In this document: positions 45,300 through 54,016 of the stretch, one piece after another
Numbering within the stretch: position 1 is the first letter of the stretch
Layout of the letters: the number at the start of each line of letters is the position of its first letter
DNA from: Winogradskyella algicola
Lineage (GTDB): Bacteria; Bacteroidota; Bacteroidia; Flavobacteriales; Flavobacteriaceae
Direction: 5' to 3'
Length of the DNA stretch: 64,000 nucleotides
NCBI RefSeq assembly: GCF_005869935.1
Contig: NZ_SZQF01000001.1
Location: 558,001 to 622,000 of the forward strand
Notes under the pieces: model-generated
Told to the model about the DNA's origin: nothing
What the model saw: only the letters and a program-made list of their open reading frames with translations
Databases searched by the model: none
Program-made: the position numbers and the translations under genes

Positions 45300-45421
45300 G
45301 ATATTAAGTAGTTTTGTAAGTGCTTTAAAGTTACGTTATAAAGTCTCAGACTTCAAGTTAAACTGATAAATTATTAGTAACTTCGTGGCAAATTTTAATA
45401 ATTCATAAAAAAAAGACGTAT

Positions 45422-46975
45422 ATGGAAGCAATTGCTACCGATTTCGGAATAAAAGAAGCTTTAAAACAATTAGGTGTTAAAGATGTTAACGACGGAACTT
45501 CTACAGGCTCAAATAGCTTTGGAAGTGGTGAGTTAATTTCATCTTACTCTCCAACAGATGGACAATTAATTGGTAAAGTTTCTACAACAACTAGAGAAGA
45601 CTACGATAAAGTTATAAAGACAGCTCAAGACGCCTTTTTACAGTTTAGAGCAATGCCTGCACCGCAAAGAGGTGAAATAGTAAGACAGTTTGGTAACCGT
45701 TTAAGAGAGTTAAAAGAGCCATTAGGTAAGTTAGTGTCTTACGAAATGGGTAAATCTTTACAAGAAGGTTACGGAGAAGTACAAGAAATGATAGACATCT
45801 GTGATTTTGCAGTAGGTTTATCAAGACAGTTAAACGGGCAAACCATTCCTTCGGAAAGACCAGGACATGTTATGAGAGAGCAGTGGCACTCTTTAGGTAT
45901 TGTTGGTATTATTTCAGCATTTAACTTCCCAGTTGCGGTTTGGTCTTGGAATACTGCTTTAGCATGGGTTTGTGGTGATGTTTGCGTGTGGAAAGCTTCT
46001 GAAAAAGCACCGCTTTGTGCTGTGGCTTGTCAAAATATTATTGCTGAGGTATTAAAAGAAAACAACTTACCAGAAGGTATTTCTTGTATTATAAACGGAG
46101 ACTATAAAGTAGGTGAATTTATGACAACAGATCATAGAATTCCGCTAATCTCTGCAACAGGATCTACACGTATGGGACGCATTGTTGGTAAAACCGTTGC
46201 CGAGCGTTTTGGTAAATCTTTATTAGAACTAGGAGGAAACAACGCTATAATTATTACGCCAACTGCAGATTTAAAAGTAGTTGTGCCTGGCGCAGTGTTT
46301 GGTGCAGTTGGTACTTGCGGACAACGTTGTACAAGTACACGTCGATTAATCATTCATGAGTCAGTTTACGATAAAGTAAGAGATGCTATTGTTGGTGCAT
46401 ACAAGCAATTAACTATTGGTAATCCATTAGACGAGAAAAACCACATTGGGCCATTAATTGATAAAGATGCAGTAAACACTTATTTAAATGCAATAGAAAA
46501 GGCAAAAGCTGAAGGCGGAAATGTACTAGTTGAAGGCGGTGTTTTAGAAGGTGAAGGATACGAGTCTGGTTGCTACGTGAAACCAGCAATTATTGAAGCT
46601 GAAAATGATTTTGAAATTGTACAAACCGAAACTTTTGCACCAATTTTATATTTAATGAGATATTCTGGAGATGTAGAAAATGCAATCGAAATGCAAAATG
46701 GAGTTGCACAGGGATTATCGTCTGCAATCATGACTAACGAAATGAAAGAAGCAGAAAAATTCTTATCCTTTGCAGGAAGCGACTGCGGTATTGCCAACGT
46801 AAATATTGGTACTTCTGGGGCTGAGATTGGTGGTGCTTTTGGAGGTGAAAAAGAAACAGGTGGCGGACGTGAATCAGGATCTGATGCTTGGAAGATTTAT
46901 ATGCGTAGACAAACCAATACTATTAATTATTCAGATGAATTACCTTTAGCACAAGGGATTAAGTTTGATTTGTAG
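45422..46975 (+). CDS. amaB: ALDH7-type aldehyde dehydrogenase (aminoadipate semialdehyde dehydrogenase-like)
   Basis: A 517-residue NAD-dependent aldehyde dehydrogenase. The active-site residues are N168 (SAFNFP), E269 (LLELGG) and C303 (GTCGQRC). The AFNFPVAVWSWN and CGDVCVWKASEKAPL segments are typical of the ALDH7 (antiquitin) branch, which oxidises alpha-aminoadipic semialdehyde in lysine catabolism and also betaine aldehyde. The N-terminus begins MEAIATDFGIKEALKQLG with no signal peptide. It is a single gene with a terminator 20 bases after the stop. The assignment to ALDH7 is firm, but the physiological substrate is not proven by context, as no other lysine-catabolism genes are seen here. 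Confidence 0.88.
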   Translation: MEAIATDFGIKEALKQLGVKDVNDGTSTGSNSFGSGELISSYSPTDGQLIGKVSTTTREDYDKVIKTAQDAFLQFRAMPAPQRGEIVRQFGNRLRELKEPLGKLVSYEMGKSLQEGYGEVQEMIDICDFAVGLSRQLNGQTIPSERPGHVMREQWHSLGIVGIISAFNFPVAVWSWNTALAWVCGDVCVWKASEKAPLCAVACQNIIAEVLKENNLPEGISCIINGDYKVGEFMTTDHRIPLISATGSTRMGRIVGKTVAERFGKSLLELGGNNAIIITPTADLKVVVPGAVFGAVGTCGQRCTSTRRLIIHESVYDKVRDAIVGAYKQLTIGNPLDEKNHIGPLIDKDAVNTYLNAIEKAKAEGGNVLVEGGVLEGEGYESGCYVKPAIIEAENDFEIVQTETFAPILYLMRYSGDVENAIEMQNGVAQGLSSAIMTNEMKEAEKFLSFAGSDCGIANVNIGTSGAEIGGAFGGEKETGGGRESGSDAWKIYMRRQTNTINYSDELPLAQGIKFDL

Positions 46976-46995
46976 TAATAAATACTAAATATTTT

Positions 46996-47028
46996 AAAAG
47001 CCATATCTTTAGATGTGGCTTTTTTCTT
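46996..47028 (+). terminator. Terminator of ALDH gene
   Basis: AAAAGCCATATCT (46996-47008) and AGATGTGGCTTTT (47011-47023) form a 13-base stem with one G-T pair and a very short loop, followed by T/C-rich sequence. It lies 20 bases after the stop. Confidence 0.82.
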
Positions 47029-47191
47029 TTGTGACTTTTTAATCTGCAATGGTTCAGATAATTAGAGAAGGCGTTTTTTTATGAATATTTTGTAACTTCA
47101 AACACAACAGATATTTAAGGTGGTTCGTTATTTTTTAAAGATTACATCGGATCTGTATTAAACATTTTCAATATTTTTTAGTCAAAAGAGT

Positions 47192-48562
47192 ATGACTTAT
47201 AAAGAAGTTCAACATTTATATTGGAGGGCAGGGTTTGGCTTAAAGCCCAAAGAATTGCAATACTTGGCATCATTTAGTAAAGAAGCACTGGTAAACGATT
47301 TATTTCAAAAGTCTAAGGATATTATTCCTTTACAAAAGGATTTGTCTTATTTAAAAGCATTTCCTCAAGAACGGCTAAAAAAAGATGCTGAGCTTCGACA
47401 AGAACTGGCCAGACGTAATAGAGAAGAAACAAAGGTTTTAAACACAATTTGGTTTAAACGCTTAGAAAAAACACCTAGAGTATTACGTGAGCGTATGACC
47501 TTATTTTGGGCAAACCATTTTGTATGTAAAGATATGACGACTGCACATATCTTGAAGTATAATACAACACTTAGAACATATGCTTTAGGTAATTTTAGAG
47601 ACTTTGTAAAAGCTATTTCTAAAGAGGCTTCTATGATTAGGTACTTAAACTTAAACCAGAATAATAAAAACAGTCCTAACGAGAATTTTGCAAGAGAACT
47701 TTTGGAATTATTTACACTAGGCGAAGGTAATTACTTAGAGAGAGACATTAAAGAATGTGCAAGGGCTTTTACAGGATATCGCTTTAAGTTTAATGGTGAT
47801 TTTTGGTTGTTCAAAAAACGACATGATTATGATGCTAAACAATTTTTTGGTAAAGAGGGTAAGTTTAATGGTGATGATATCATAGACATCATATTAGAGC
47901 AAAAACAATGTGCGCAACATATCTGTGAAAAAATTTATTCATATTTCGTAAACACTACTGTAAATAAAGAACATGTTCGTGAGATGGTTGAGGTTTTCTA
48001 TGGTGAATATGATATTGAAAAGCTAATGCGTTATATATTTAATTCAGATTGGTTTTATAACGAAGAGAATATAGGAATTAAGATAAAATCTCCAATAGAT
48101 CTTATTGTAGGTATTCAGAGAATGGTCCCTGTATATTTTACTAAAAACGAAGAATTATTTAGACTTCAGACTTTATTAGATCAGTTTTTACTTAACCCAC
48201 CTAACGTTGCTGGATGGCAAGGTGGAAAATCATGGATAACGACTAATAGTCTAATGTTAAGAATAAAGTTGCCTTCTATGATTCTAGAAAAGGAAAGCTA
48301 TAGCTATCAATACAAAGGCAATGTTAAAAATCTAAGGATTGTATCAGTAAAAAACAAATACCAGGAAAAACTTACGGTATATGTAGATTGGAAAGCCTAT
48401 AAGAAAAGCGTTAAAAAGATTTCGCTAGAAATGTTAAAAGACACTTTAATTCTATGTGAAGTAAACAGAGGGACAGCAAACTATATCAGAAGATTTGGGA
48501 GACGACCTAGTCGGAAAAATTTAGTAAACTTAATGTCCTTGCCAGAATATCAAATGTGCTAG
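47192..48562 (+). CDS. DUF1800 family protein
   Basis: A 456-residue protein of the DUF1800 family. Characteristic segments include HLYWRAGFGLKP at the start, MTLFWANHFV, the NENFARELLELFTLGEGNYLE region, ARAFTGYRF, and VAGWQGGKSWI. No signal peptide is seen at the annotated start. Members are regularly encoded next to a DUF1501 gene, as here, where the second gene follows after 20 bases. The biochemical role is unknown; some reports connect the pair with export and surface-associated functions. The 216 bases upstream hold no gene. Confidence 0.92.
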   Translation: MTYKEVQHLYWRAGFGLKPKELQYLASFSKEALVNDLFQKSKDIIPLQKDLSYLKAFPQERLKKDAELRQELARRNREETKVLNTIWFKRLEKTPRVLRERMTLFWANHFVCKDMTTAHILKYNTTLRTYALGNFRDFVKAISKEASMIRYLNLNQNNKNSPNENFARELLELFTLGEGNYLERDIKECARAFTGYRFKFNGDFWLFKKRHDYDAKQFFGKEGKFNGDDIIDIILEQKQCAQHICEKIYSYFVNTTVNKEHVREMVEVFYGEYDIEKLMRYIFNSDWFYNEENIGIKIKSPIDLIVGIQRMVPVYFTKNEELFRLQTLLDQFLLNPPNVAGWQGGKSWITTNSLMLRIKLPSMILEKESYSYQYKGNVKNLRIVSVKNKYQEKLTVYVDWKAYKKSVKKISLEMLKDTLILCEVNRGTANYIRRFGRRPSRKNLVNLMSLPEYQMC

Positions 48563-48582
48563 GTAATAAAAAGTTGGTAAAC

Positions 48583-49776
48583 ATGAAAAGAAGAAGTTTT
48601 ATAAAAAACACAAGCCTTGCAACGGGTATGGCATTAGTGCCAAACTTTTTAAAAGCATTTGATGATTTGGTGCCAAACTTAAATACGCATCGTAATCTGG
48701 TAGTTATTCATCTAAAAGGAGGTAATGATGGTTTAAACACTATTATTCCAGTAAATAATGACATCTATTACAATGCCAGACCCAAAATTGCATTAAAGCA
48801 GAAGGATACAATAAGGTTAAATGATGATTTAGGCTTTAATAAGAATTTAATGCCTTTAAAAAAGTTATATGACCAAGGTTATCTCAGTATTATAAATAAT
48901 GTGGGTTACCCTAATCCAAGCCGTTCTCATTTTGTGTCCTCAGATATTTGGCAAACAGCTAGTGATCATAGTAATATTTTAGATTCTGGTTGGATAGGAC
49001 GTTATTTAGACAAATACGGAAAAAAACCATACAATGCCATCCAGATTAATGATGATTTAGATTTGGCATTACGCGGCGAAAGAAGGAATGGAATAGCTAC
49101 AAGAAACGCTAAACAACTCTATAGATCTCTTCAAGAATCTGATTTTAATACTATCTTATCCTATTATGATCATAGTCATCACGATGAGCATAACCTAGGG
49201 TATTTATATCAAACAATGATAGATGCAAAGTCTTCTGCAAAGTATTTGTATGAAACGGCTTTAGATTCTAATTTATCAGATAGTTATCCAAAAAAATCAT
49301 CGTTATCTAATCAATTAAAAGTGGTTGGTCAGTTTATTAAATCTGGCTTAGACACAAACATTTATTATACCTCTTTAGCTGGTTTTGACACACACGCAAA
49401 TCAAATAGGAAGACAAGATAAACTCTTAAAAAACTATGCTGAAGCTATTGAAGCTTTTGTAAAGGATTTAAGAAAGAACAATAGATTTAAGAATACACTA
49501 ATCCTTACGTTTTCAGAGTTTGGTAGACGGGTAAAACAAAACCACAGTAACGGAACAGATCATGGAGCAGCAAACAATGTATTTGTTATTGGTGAAAATT
49601 TAAAAAAATCTGGTTTATACAATAGTTTGGCAAGTTTAAATGATCTAGATGACAATGGAGATTTAAAATATGAAATTGATTTTAGAACAGTTTACGCTAC
49701 AATTTTAAGTAAATGGTTAGATGTTGATGACAGAATAGTATTAAATCAGGATTTTGAAAAGCTTAACTTTATCTAG
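48583..49776 (+). CDS. DUF1501 family protein with twin-arginine-like signal
   Basis: A 397-residue protein of the DUF1501 (sulfatase-like, alkaline-phosphatase superfamily related) family. The start at 48583 gives MKRRSFIKNTSLATGMALVP, a twin-Arg export signal; the frame starting at 48556 overlaps the DUF1800 gene by 7 bases and puts nine residues before the RR, so it is rejected. Family segments are VVIHLKGGNDGLNTIIP, SRSHFVSSDIWQTA, and the metal-site-like FSEFGRRVKQNHSNGTDHG. It is the constant partner of DUF1800. It may be folded in the cytoplasm with a cofactor and exported; that is inferred from the Tat signal. Confidence 0.92.
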   Translation: MKRRSFIKNTSLATGMALVPNFLKAFDDLVPNLNTHRNLVVIHLKGGNDGLNTIIPVNNDIYYNARPKIALKQKDTIRLNDDLGFNKNLMPLKKLYDQGYLSIINNVGYPNPSRSHFVSSDIWQTASDHSNILDSGWIGRYLDKYGKKPYNAIQINDDLDLALRGERRNGIATRNAKQLYRSLQESDFNTILSYYDHSHHDEHNLGYLYQTMIDAKSSAKYLYETALDSNLSDSYPKKSSLSNQLKVVGQFIKSGLDTNIYYTSLAGFDTHANQIGRQDKLLKNYAEAIEAFVKDLRKNNRFKNTLILTFSEFGRRVKQNHSNGTDHGAANNVFVIGENLKKSGLYNSLASLNDLDDNGDLKYEIDFRTVYATILSKWLDVDDRIVLNQDFEKLNFI

Positions 49777-49825
49777 AACTTTACAGTCAAAAGCTTTTTT
49801 GTTAACTTTAAAATGAAAAGCTAAA

Positions 49826-50200
49826 ATGATGAAGAGTCCATTTATGTTATTAGCATTAATTTTAATGTTTTCGTGTAATTCTGATGATTCCAATCCACAA
49901 AGCTGTACAGAAGTATATGTTTTTGGGCTTAACATTACCTTTAAAGATGCAAATACCCAAACCATAATAACGGATGGTATTACTGTTACAGCCAAAGATG
50001 GTTCTTACGAAGAGCAACTTACTATGATAGAAGATTCAGATTATTTTTTAGGAGCAGGTGAACGAGAAGGTACTTACATTATTGAAGTAACATCAGATAA
50101 CTACCAAACCTTTATTTCCAATCCCATTTTAGTTGATAAAACTGAAGACAATTGCCATGTCATTACTCAGATTTTAGAATTTCAGTTAACACCTAACTAA
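49826..50200 (+). CDS. Small lipoprotein with carboxypeptidase-regulatory-like fold
   Basis: A 124-residue predicted lipoprotein (MMKSPFMLLALILMFSC, Cys17; the second ATG at 49829 is also possible) followed by a Ser/Asp-rich stretch. The mature part has the strand pattern of a CarboxypepD_reg-like domain (ITVTAKDGSYEEQL, EGTYIIEVTSDNYQTF). Two Cys (about 27 and 112) may pair. It lies 49 bases after the DUF1501 gene on the same strand. Function is unknown. Confidence 0.72.
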   Translation: MMKSPFMLLALILMFSCNSDDSNPQSCTEVYVFGLNITFKDANTQTIITDGITVTAKDGSYEEQLTMIEDSDYFLGAGEREGTYIIEVTSDNYQTFISNPILVDKTEDNCHVITQILEFQLTPN

Positions 50201-50207
50201 AACAATA

Positions 50208-50252
50208 AACCTTGTCTCAGGCTTAGCTTAAAAAGCGTGCTGAAACAAGGTT
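50208..50252. terminator. Possible terminator hairpin after lipoprotein gene
   Basis: AACCTTGTcTCAG and CTGAaACAAGGTT arms pair with one mismatch around a 19-base loop. No strong T run follows. It may be a 3' hairpin or a processing site. The rest of the 213-base gap up to 50,413 shows nothing. Confidence 0.45.
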
Positions 50253-50413
50253 ATATAATTGATTAATAGCATTTCAAAGATGCATATTAAATCTTTCTTA
50301 CTCCTAATTTTTTGATGAATGGTAGAAAAAAATGTATAATCTGCACTCACTTAAAATCATATCCGATAAGATGCAAAAAACAAGGATAAAACAATCTAAA
50401 AATCCGACTAAAA

Positions 50414-51547
50414 CTAATTGTATTTTACTTTACGTAAAATTCTAATAGTTTCTTTATAAGACTTATATAAGTCAGAATCGTATTTTTTTACATAAGGTTT
50501 TGCATATTCTAATTTTGGTAATGCGTCTTCAAAACCGTTGAGGTAACAAATTAAATAACTTGCTGCTAAATTTTTTAAATCTGAAATTTCATGATTTGCA
50601 ATTGTAATTCCTTTTTCTAGCTTTTCGAGTAAAGTATTATTGGTGTTATATATGTGATATAATACTTTCCTGTCAAACTGAGGAGGATCAAAAACTAAAT
50701 TGGCTTCAATAGAATAATTTGCATTTTCATCAAAATGAATAATTTGTTCTTCTAGTTTATAGTACTTAAAAGATTGTTGAAGCCCAAGGCGAACGTACTC
50801 TACAATTTTAAAGGAATTGTCGTCATAAAAAATCGCAACTTCATCTAATGCAGAATAAAATAAACGTACTTGTTCATTGATCATTTCAATATCCACACGA
50901 GAATAAAAGACTTCATTTTTAACGTGTTTTTTTTGTCCAGACCAGCAGAGCACAAAGTATTCTTTAAAAACTTTGTATTGTGGGTTAAAATCTTGCCGCT
51001 TATTCATAAAATCGAATACACCATTTAATGTTAGCTCAATGTTGTTTTGTGCGTGGTTTTCTATAGCAGCAACAATCTTAGAATTAACATCTTTAATTTC
51101 AATATCAAACACTTTGGGCATACTCATGCTGCCATCTCTAAAAAAAACGGAGCCTCCATAATATTTCCAGATATTCTTGCGTAGCGAAGTGATTTTGTCA
51201 ATTGGTCTAATGGTTACCAAACCAACAACCTTATCGTCTGGTAAATGCGGAAATGGAATATTCTCGTATTGTACTATTGGTGGATTGGTGAGGTAAGCGT
51301 TGATGAGGTTTTGTATTTTACTATCATCGAAAAAATCGGTACCTACAATTTTATTGTCTTCATCCTCAACACCAATAACAATGTAAGAGTTGTTTTTGGG
51401 ATTGCTGTTAGACAGAGCGCAAATGTGCTTTAAAAATTTTGCTTTACCCTCCTTGTGGCTTATATCAACTTTTCGCTTTTTGTCATAAAAACTGTTCTCA
51501 TCGTTGTGAGCCAGTAGGTTTTTTATGAGGAGGCGTTTGTTGATCAT
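50414..51547 (-). CDS. AlbA_2 (Schlafen-type) DNA-binding-domain protein
   Basis: A 377-residue cytoplasmic protein. Residues about 20-150 match the AlbA_2/Schlafen N-terminal domain: KRKVDISHKEGKAKFLKHIC, the core IVIGVEDEDNKIVGTDFF and VFFRDGSMSMP at the end of the domain. The C-terminal 230 residues are helical without a recognised domain. The start at 51547 (MINKRLLIKN) is preferred over an ATG nine bases upstream that runs into the R3 repeat. AlbA_2 proteins include regulators and nuclease-like Schlafen relatives. Residues for nuclease activity cannot be assigned here. It follows SDR and aldo/keto reductase genes on the same strand. Confidence 0.82.
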   Translation of the reverse strand: MINKRLLIKNLLAHNDENSFYDKKRKVDISHKEGKAKFLKHICALSNSNPKNNSYIVIGVEDEDNKIVGTDFFDDSKIQNLINAYLTNPPIVQYENIPFPHLPDDKVVGLVTIRPIDKITSLRKNIWKYYGGSVFFRDGSMSMPKVFDIEIKDVNSKIVAAIENHAQNNIELTLNGVFDFMNKRQDFNPQYKVFKEYFVLCWSGQKKHVKNEVFYSRVDIEMINEQVRLFYSALDEVAIFYDDNSFKIVEYVRLGLQQSFKYYKLEEQIIHFDENANYSIEANLVFDPPQFDRKVLYHIYNTNNTLLEKLEKGITIANHEISDLKNLAASYLICYLNGFEDALPKLEYAKPYVKKYDSDLYKSYKETIRILRKVKYN

Positions 51548-51554
51548 AACTGTC

Positions 51555-51574
51555 ATTCCTGCGTAGGCAGGAAT
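51555..51574. repeat. R3 hairpin, variant loop
   Basis: ATTCCTGC (51555-51562), loop GTAG, GCAGGAAT (51567-51574). The stem is identical to the copies at 33,482 and 35,130 and the loop differs. It sits between the SDR stop and the AlbA_2 start, so it would be in the leader of the latter. Confidence 0.72.
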
Positions 51575-51579
51575 CTAAT

Positions 51580-52329
51580 TTACTCCTTTTTCACAATAGT
51601 AGAATTCGCTTGTGCAGTACAAAACATTAGCACATCTGCTATATTAACGTGAGCAGGTCTAGATACAGCAAAGTAGATGACTTCTGCTACATCTTCGGGT
51701 TGTAAAGCTTTATAACCTTTGTAAACATTATCAGCTTGATTTCCACCTTTAAATCGCACTTGTGAAAATTCCGTTTCTACCAAGCCAGGATTTACTGCAG
51801 AAACTTTTATCCCGAAAGGATTAAGGTCTATACGCATGCCTTCTGTTATTGCCAAAACAGCATGTTTGCTACCACAATATACATTGCCTTTTGGATAAAC
51901 TTCCTTTCCTGCTGATGAGCCAATGTTGATGATATGTCCAGATTGACGCTCAGTCATTCCTGGAATTATAGCTTTACTAACATATAGTAAGCCTTTTACG
52001 TTAATATCCATCATGGCATCCCAATCATCAAGACTGCCATCTTGTATTGGGTCTAATCCATGAGCGTTTCCAGCGTTATTGATTAAGATATCAATTTTTT
52101 GAAATTCTGTAGGTAACGAAGCAATAGCTTCGAGCGTTTTTTCCTTGTCACGAACGTCAAAATTTAAGGTATGGACATTAGTTTGCTTGGATAAGGCTTT
52201 TTCAATACTATCTAATCGTTGTTGTCTACGTCCACATAACACCAAGTTAATACCGTGTTTTGCAAACTCATGAGCAGTAGCTCTACCAATACCACTTGTA
52301 GCGCCTGTTATTAATGCTGTTTTTTTCAT
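51580..52329 (-). CDS. Short-chain dehydrogenase/reductase
   Basis: A 249-residue classical SDR. The cofactor motif GATSGIGRA is at residues 9-17, NNAG at about 86, and the catalytic Ser of GSSAG with Y-C-G-S-K (YxxxK) at about 152-156. It resembles the YdfG type (serine/3-hydroxy acid dehydrogenases, NADP dependent), based on overall pattern including R-R-Q-Q-R after the second strand. The substrate cannot be predicted. It starts 2 bases after the aldo/keto reductase stop, so the two are translated from one message. Confidence 0.92.
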   Translation of the reverse strand: MKKTALITGATSGIGRATAHEFAKHGINLVLCGRRQQRLDSIEKALSKQTNVHTLNFDVRDKEKTLEAIASLPTEFQKIDILINNAGNAHGLDPIQDGSLDDWDAMMDINVKGLLYVSKAIIPGMTERQSGHIINIGSSAGKEVYPKGNVYCGSKHAVLAITEGMRIDLNPFGIKVSAVNPGLVETEFSQVRFKGGNQADNVYKGYKALQPEDVAEVIYFAVSRPAHVNIADVLMFCTAQANSTIVKKE

Positions 52330-52331
52330 AA

Positions 52332-53195
52332 TTAAGGAACTTTATGGCCTTGACTCGCTACTAATATTAAAAACCAGTCTTCAAGTTCTAGGTCAATTTT
52401 AGAGGCTTCAACAGCTTGCTTAAGTCTTGTTTTATTAGTAGTGCCAACTACAGGATGAATACCAGCAGGATGTTTCATTATCCAAGCTAATAATAGTTGG
52501 TCTTCTGTGGCGTTGTATTTGTCCATCAACTCACCAAGTTGTTTGTGTATACGTCTAGTTTGTTCATTATCTTCTCTAAACACAGAACCTAATGGAGACC
52601 AAGCCATAGGTTTTATTCCGCATGTTTTCATATAATCTAACGTGCCATCGTGCATTGATTTATGTTGTGTAAGTGAAAATTCAATTTGATTCACGTCGAT
52701 ATCCATTCGTAATCCAATCATTTCCATTTGGGAAGGTGTAAAGTTTGAAACGCCAAAATCTCTTATTTTTCCTTCTTTTTTTAAGATGGTAATTGCCTCT
52801 GCTATTTCTTCTGCTACCATTAAAGGACTTGGTCTGTGTAATAGCAATAAGTCTAAATATTCAGTTTCAAGATTTTTTAAAGACTCTTCAACGGACCAAA
52901 TAATGTAATCTTTAGAGTAATCGTAATGCTTTACTTTATTGTTTCGGCTGTCAGCTAAATATTGAATGCCACATTTTGATATTAACTGAATATCTTCACG
53001 CTTAATACCAGAATCGGCAAAAGCTTTGCCAAAATCAGCTTCGGTTGTGTAAGCGCCATAAATATCAGCGTGGTCAAAAGTTGTAATGTTATTAGAAAGG
53101 CAATGGTGCATTAAGTCTGCCATGTCACGTTTTGAGAGTTGTTTGCCCCAACTTCCCCAGGTCATGGTACCTGCAATTAATCGAGAATATTTCAC
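52332..53195 (-). CDS. Aldo/keto reductase
   Basis: A 287-residue TIM-barrel oxidoreductase. The catalytic tetrad is recognised: Asp and Tyr in FDHADIYGAY, Lys in LISKCGIQ, His in LLLLHRPSP. The protein begins MKYSRLIAGTMTWGSWGKQL, like the YdhF/AKR11-type group that reduces aldehydes and ketones with NADPH. It heads a two- or three-gene unit with SDR and AlbA_2. A gap of 105 bases separates it from the divergent lipoprotein gene at 53301. Confidence 0.92.
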   Translation of the reverse strand: MKYSRLIAGTMTWGSWGKQLSKRDMADLMHHCLSNNITTFDHADIYGAYTTEADFGKAFADSGIKREDIQLISKCGIQYLADSRNNKVKHYDYSKDYIIWSVEESLKNLETEYLDLLLLHRPSPLMVAEEIAEAITILKKEGKIRDFGVSNFTPSQMEMIGLRMDIDVNQIEFSLTQHKSMHDGTLDYMKTCGIKPMAWSPLGSVFREDNEQTRRIHKQLGELMDKYNATEDQLLLAWIMKHPAGIHPVVGTTNKTRLKQAVEASKIDLELEDWFLILVASQGHKVP

Positions 53196-53300
53196 TTTTT
53201 TTTCAGGTTATATGGATTTTTTTGCAATTGGTGTATAAAAATACTGAAATCTTAAAGATTAAAGTATTCTTGGTATGTAATTATTCCATTTCCCCAAATT

Positions 53301-53858
53301 ATGAAACAATTTCAATCCATCAAGACTTTATGTCTACTTACAGTAGTGTTAACAATGTCGAGTTGTACCAAAGACGATGTAGAAGATAGTACCCAATCAA
53401 CACAGATTACGGTAAAACTTAAGAGTTCTAATCAATCCCAGAGTAAGGTGTATTTTGATATTCAAGATGTTCAGATTAGAATTGGAGACAACCCTAATAG
53501 CACCAGCTCATGGAAGAGTTTAAATACAATAAATCAAGGAGTTTTTAATGTGTCGGACCTTGAGGAGGATAATAAACTTTTGCTGGTTGATGATTTTGAA
53601 GTCGAAACTACCTATGTTTATGAAATTAGATTGGTACTAGGTGATAATAACTTTATGGATATCAACCATGTGCTCCATAGTTTAGACTTGGGTAATGCAA
53701 AACCTTCAAATTTAATTGAAACACAACTTAATTCTAAAAGACGATATGACGTGGTTATAGATATAGACTTAGATAAGTCGGTTTTTTATAATGAAGATGA
53801 AAACATGATGATTTTAAACCCTAAATTATACACAGCAATAAGACAAATTGAATATTAA
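53301..53858 (+). CDS. DUF4382-like lipoprotein
   Basis: A 185-residue predicted lipoprotein (MKQFQSIKTLCLLTVVLTMSSC, Cys22). The mature part is beta-rich with VYFDIQDVQIRIGDN, a pattern found in DUF4382-type proteins (VEVDIQDVRV followed by a calculation of LLDL-like strands), which are predicted surface or periplasmic beta-sandwiches. No catalytic motif is seen. It is a single gene followed by a terminator. Confidence 0.75.
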   Translation: MKQFQSIKTLCLLTVVLTMSSCTKDDVEDSTQSTQITVKLKSSNQSQSKVYFDIQDVQIRIGDNPNSTSSWKSLNTINQGVFNVSDLEEDNKLLLVDDFEVETTYVYEIRLVLGDNNFMDINHVLHSLDLGNAKPSNLIETQLNSKRRYDVVIDIDLDKSVFYNEDENMMILNPKLYTAIRQIEY

Positions 53859-53887
53859 TTATAATAATCCTTAGTTAATGAAGATGT

Positions 53888-53924
53888 AAGAGCAATACTG
53901 TAGTGGTTTTGCTCTTTATTTTTT
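53888..53924 (+). terminator. Terminator after DUF4382-like gene
   Basis: AAGAGCAA (53888-53895) and TTGCTCTT (53909-53916) pair perfectly around a 13-base loop, followed by ATTTTTT. Confidence 0.82.
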
Positions 53925-54016
53925 AACCAATTGTTAACAGCAAAGACCGAATAATTTTAACATTTTGCATCACCGAATAAATCACTAGAAAAGATAAGCT
54001 CTTATATTTAACAAAT

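Noticed and set aside
45378..45385. TAACTTCG upstream of the ALDH gene as a promoter -7 box
   Set aside because: One mismatch to the consensus and no -33 TTG at a suitable distance.
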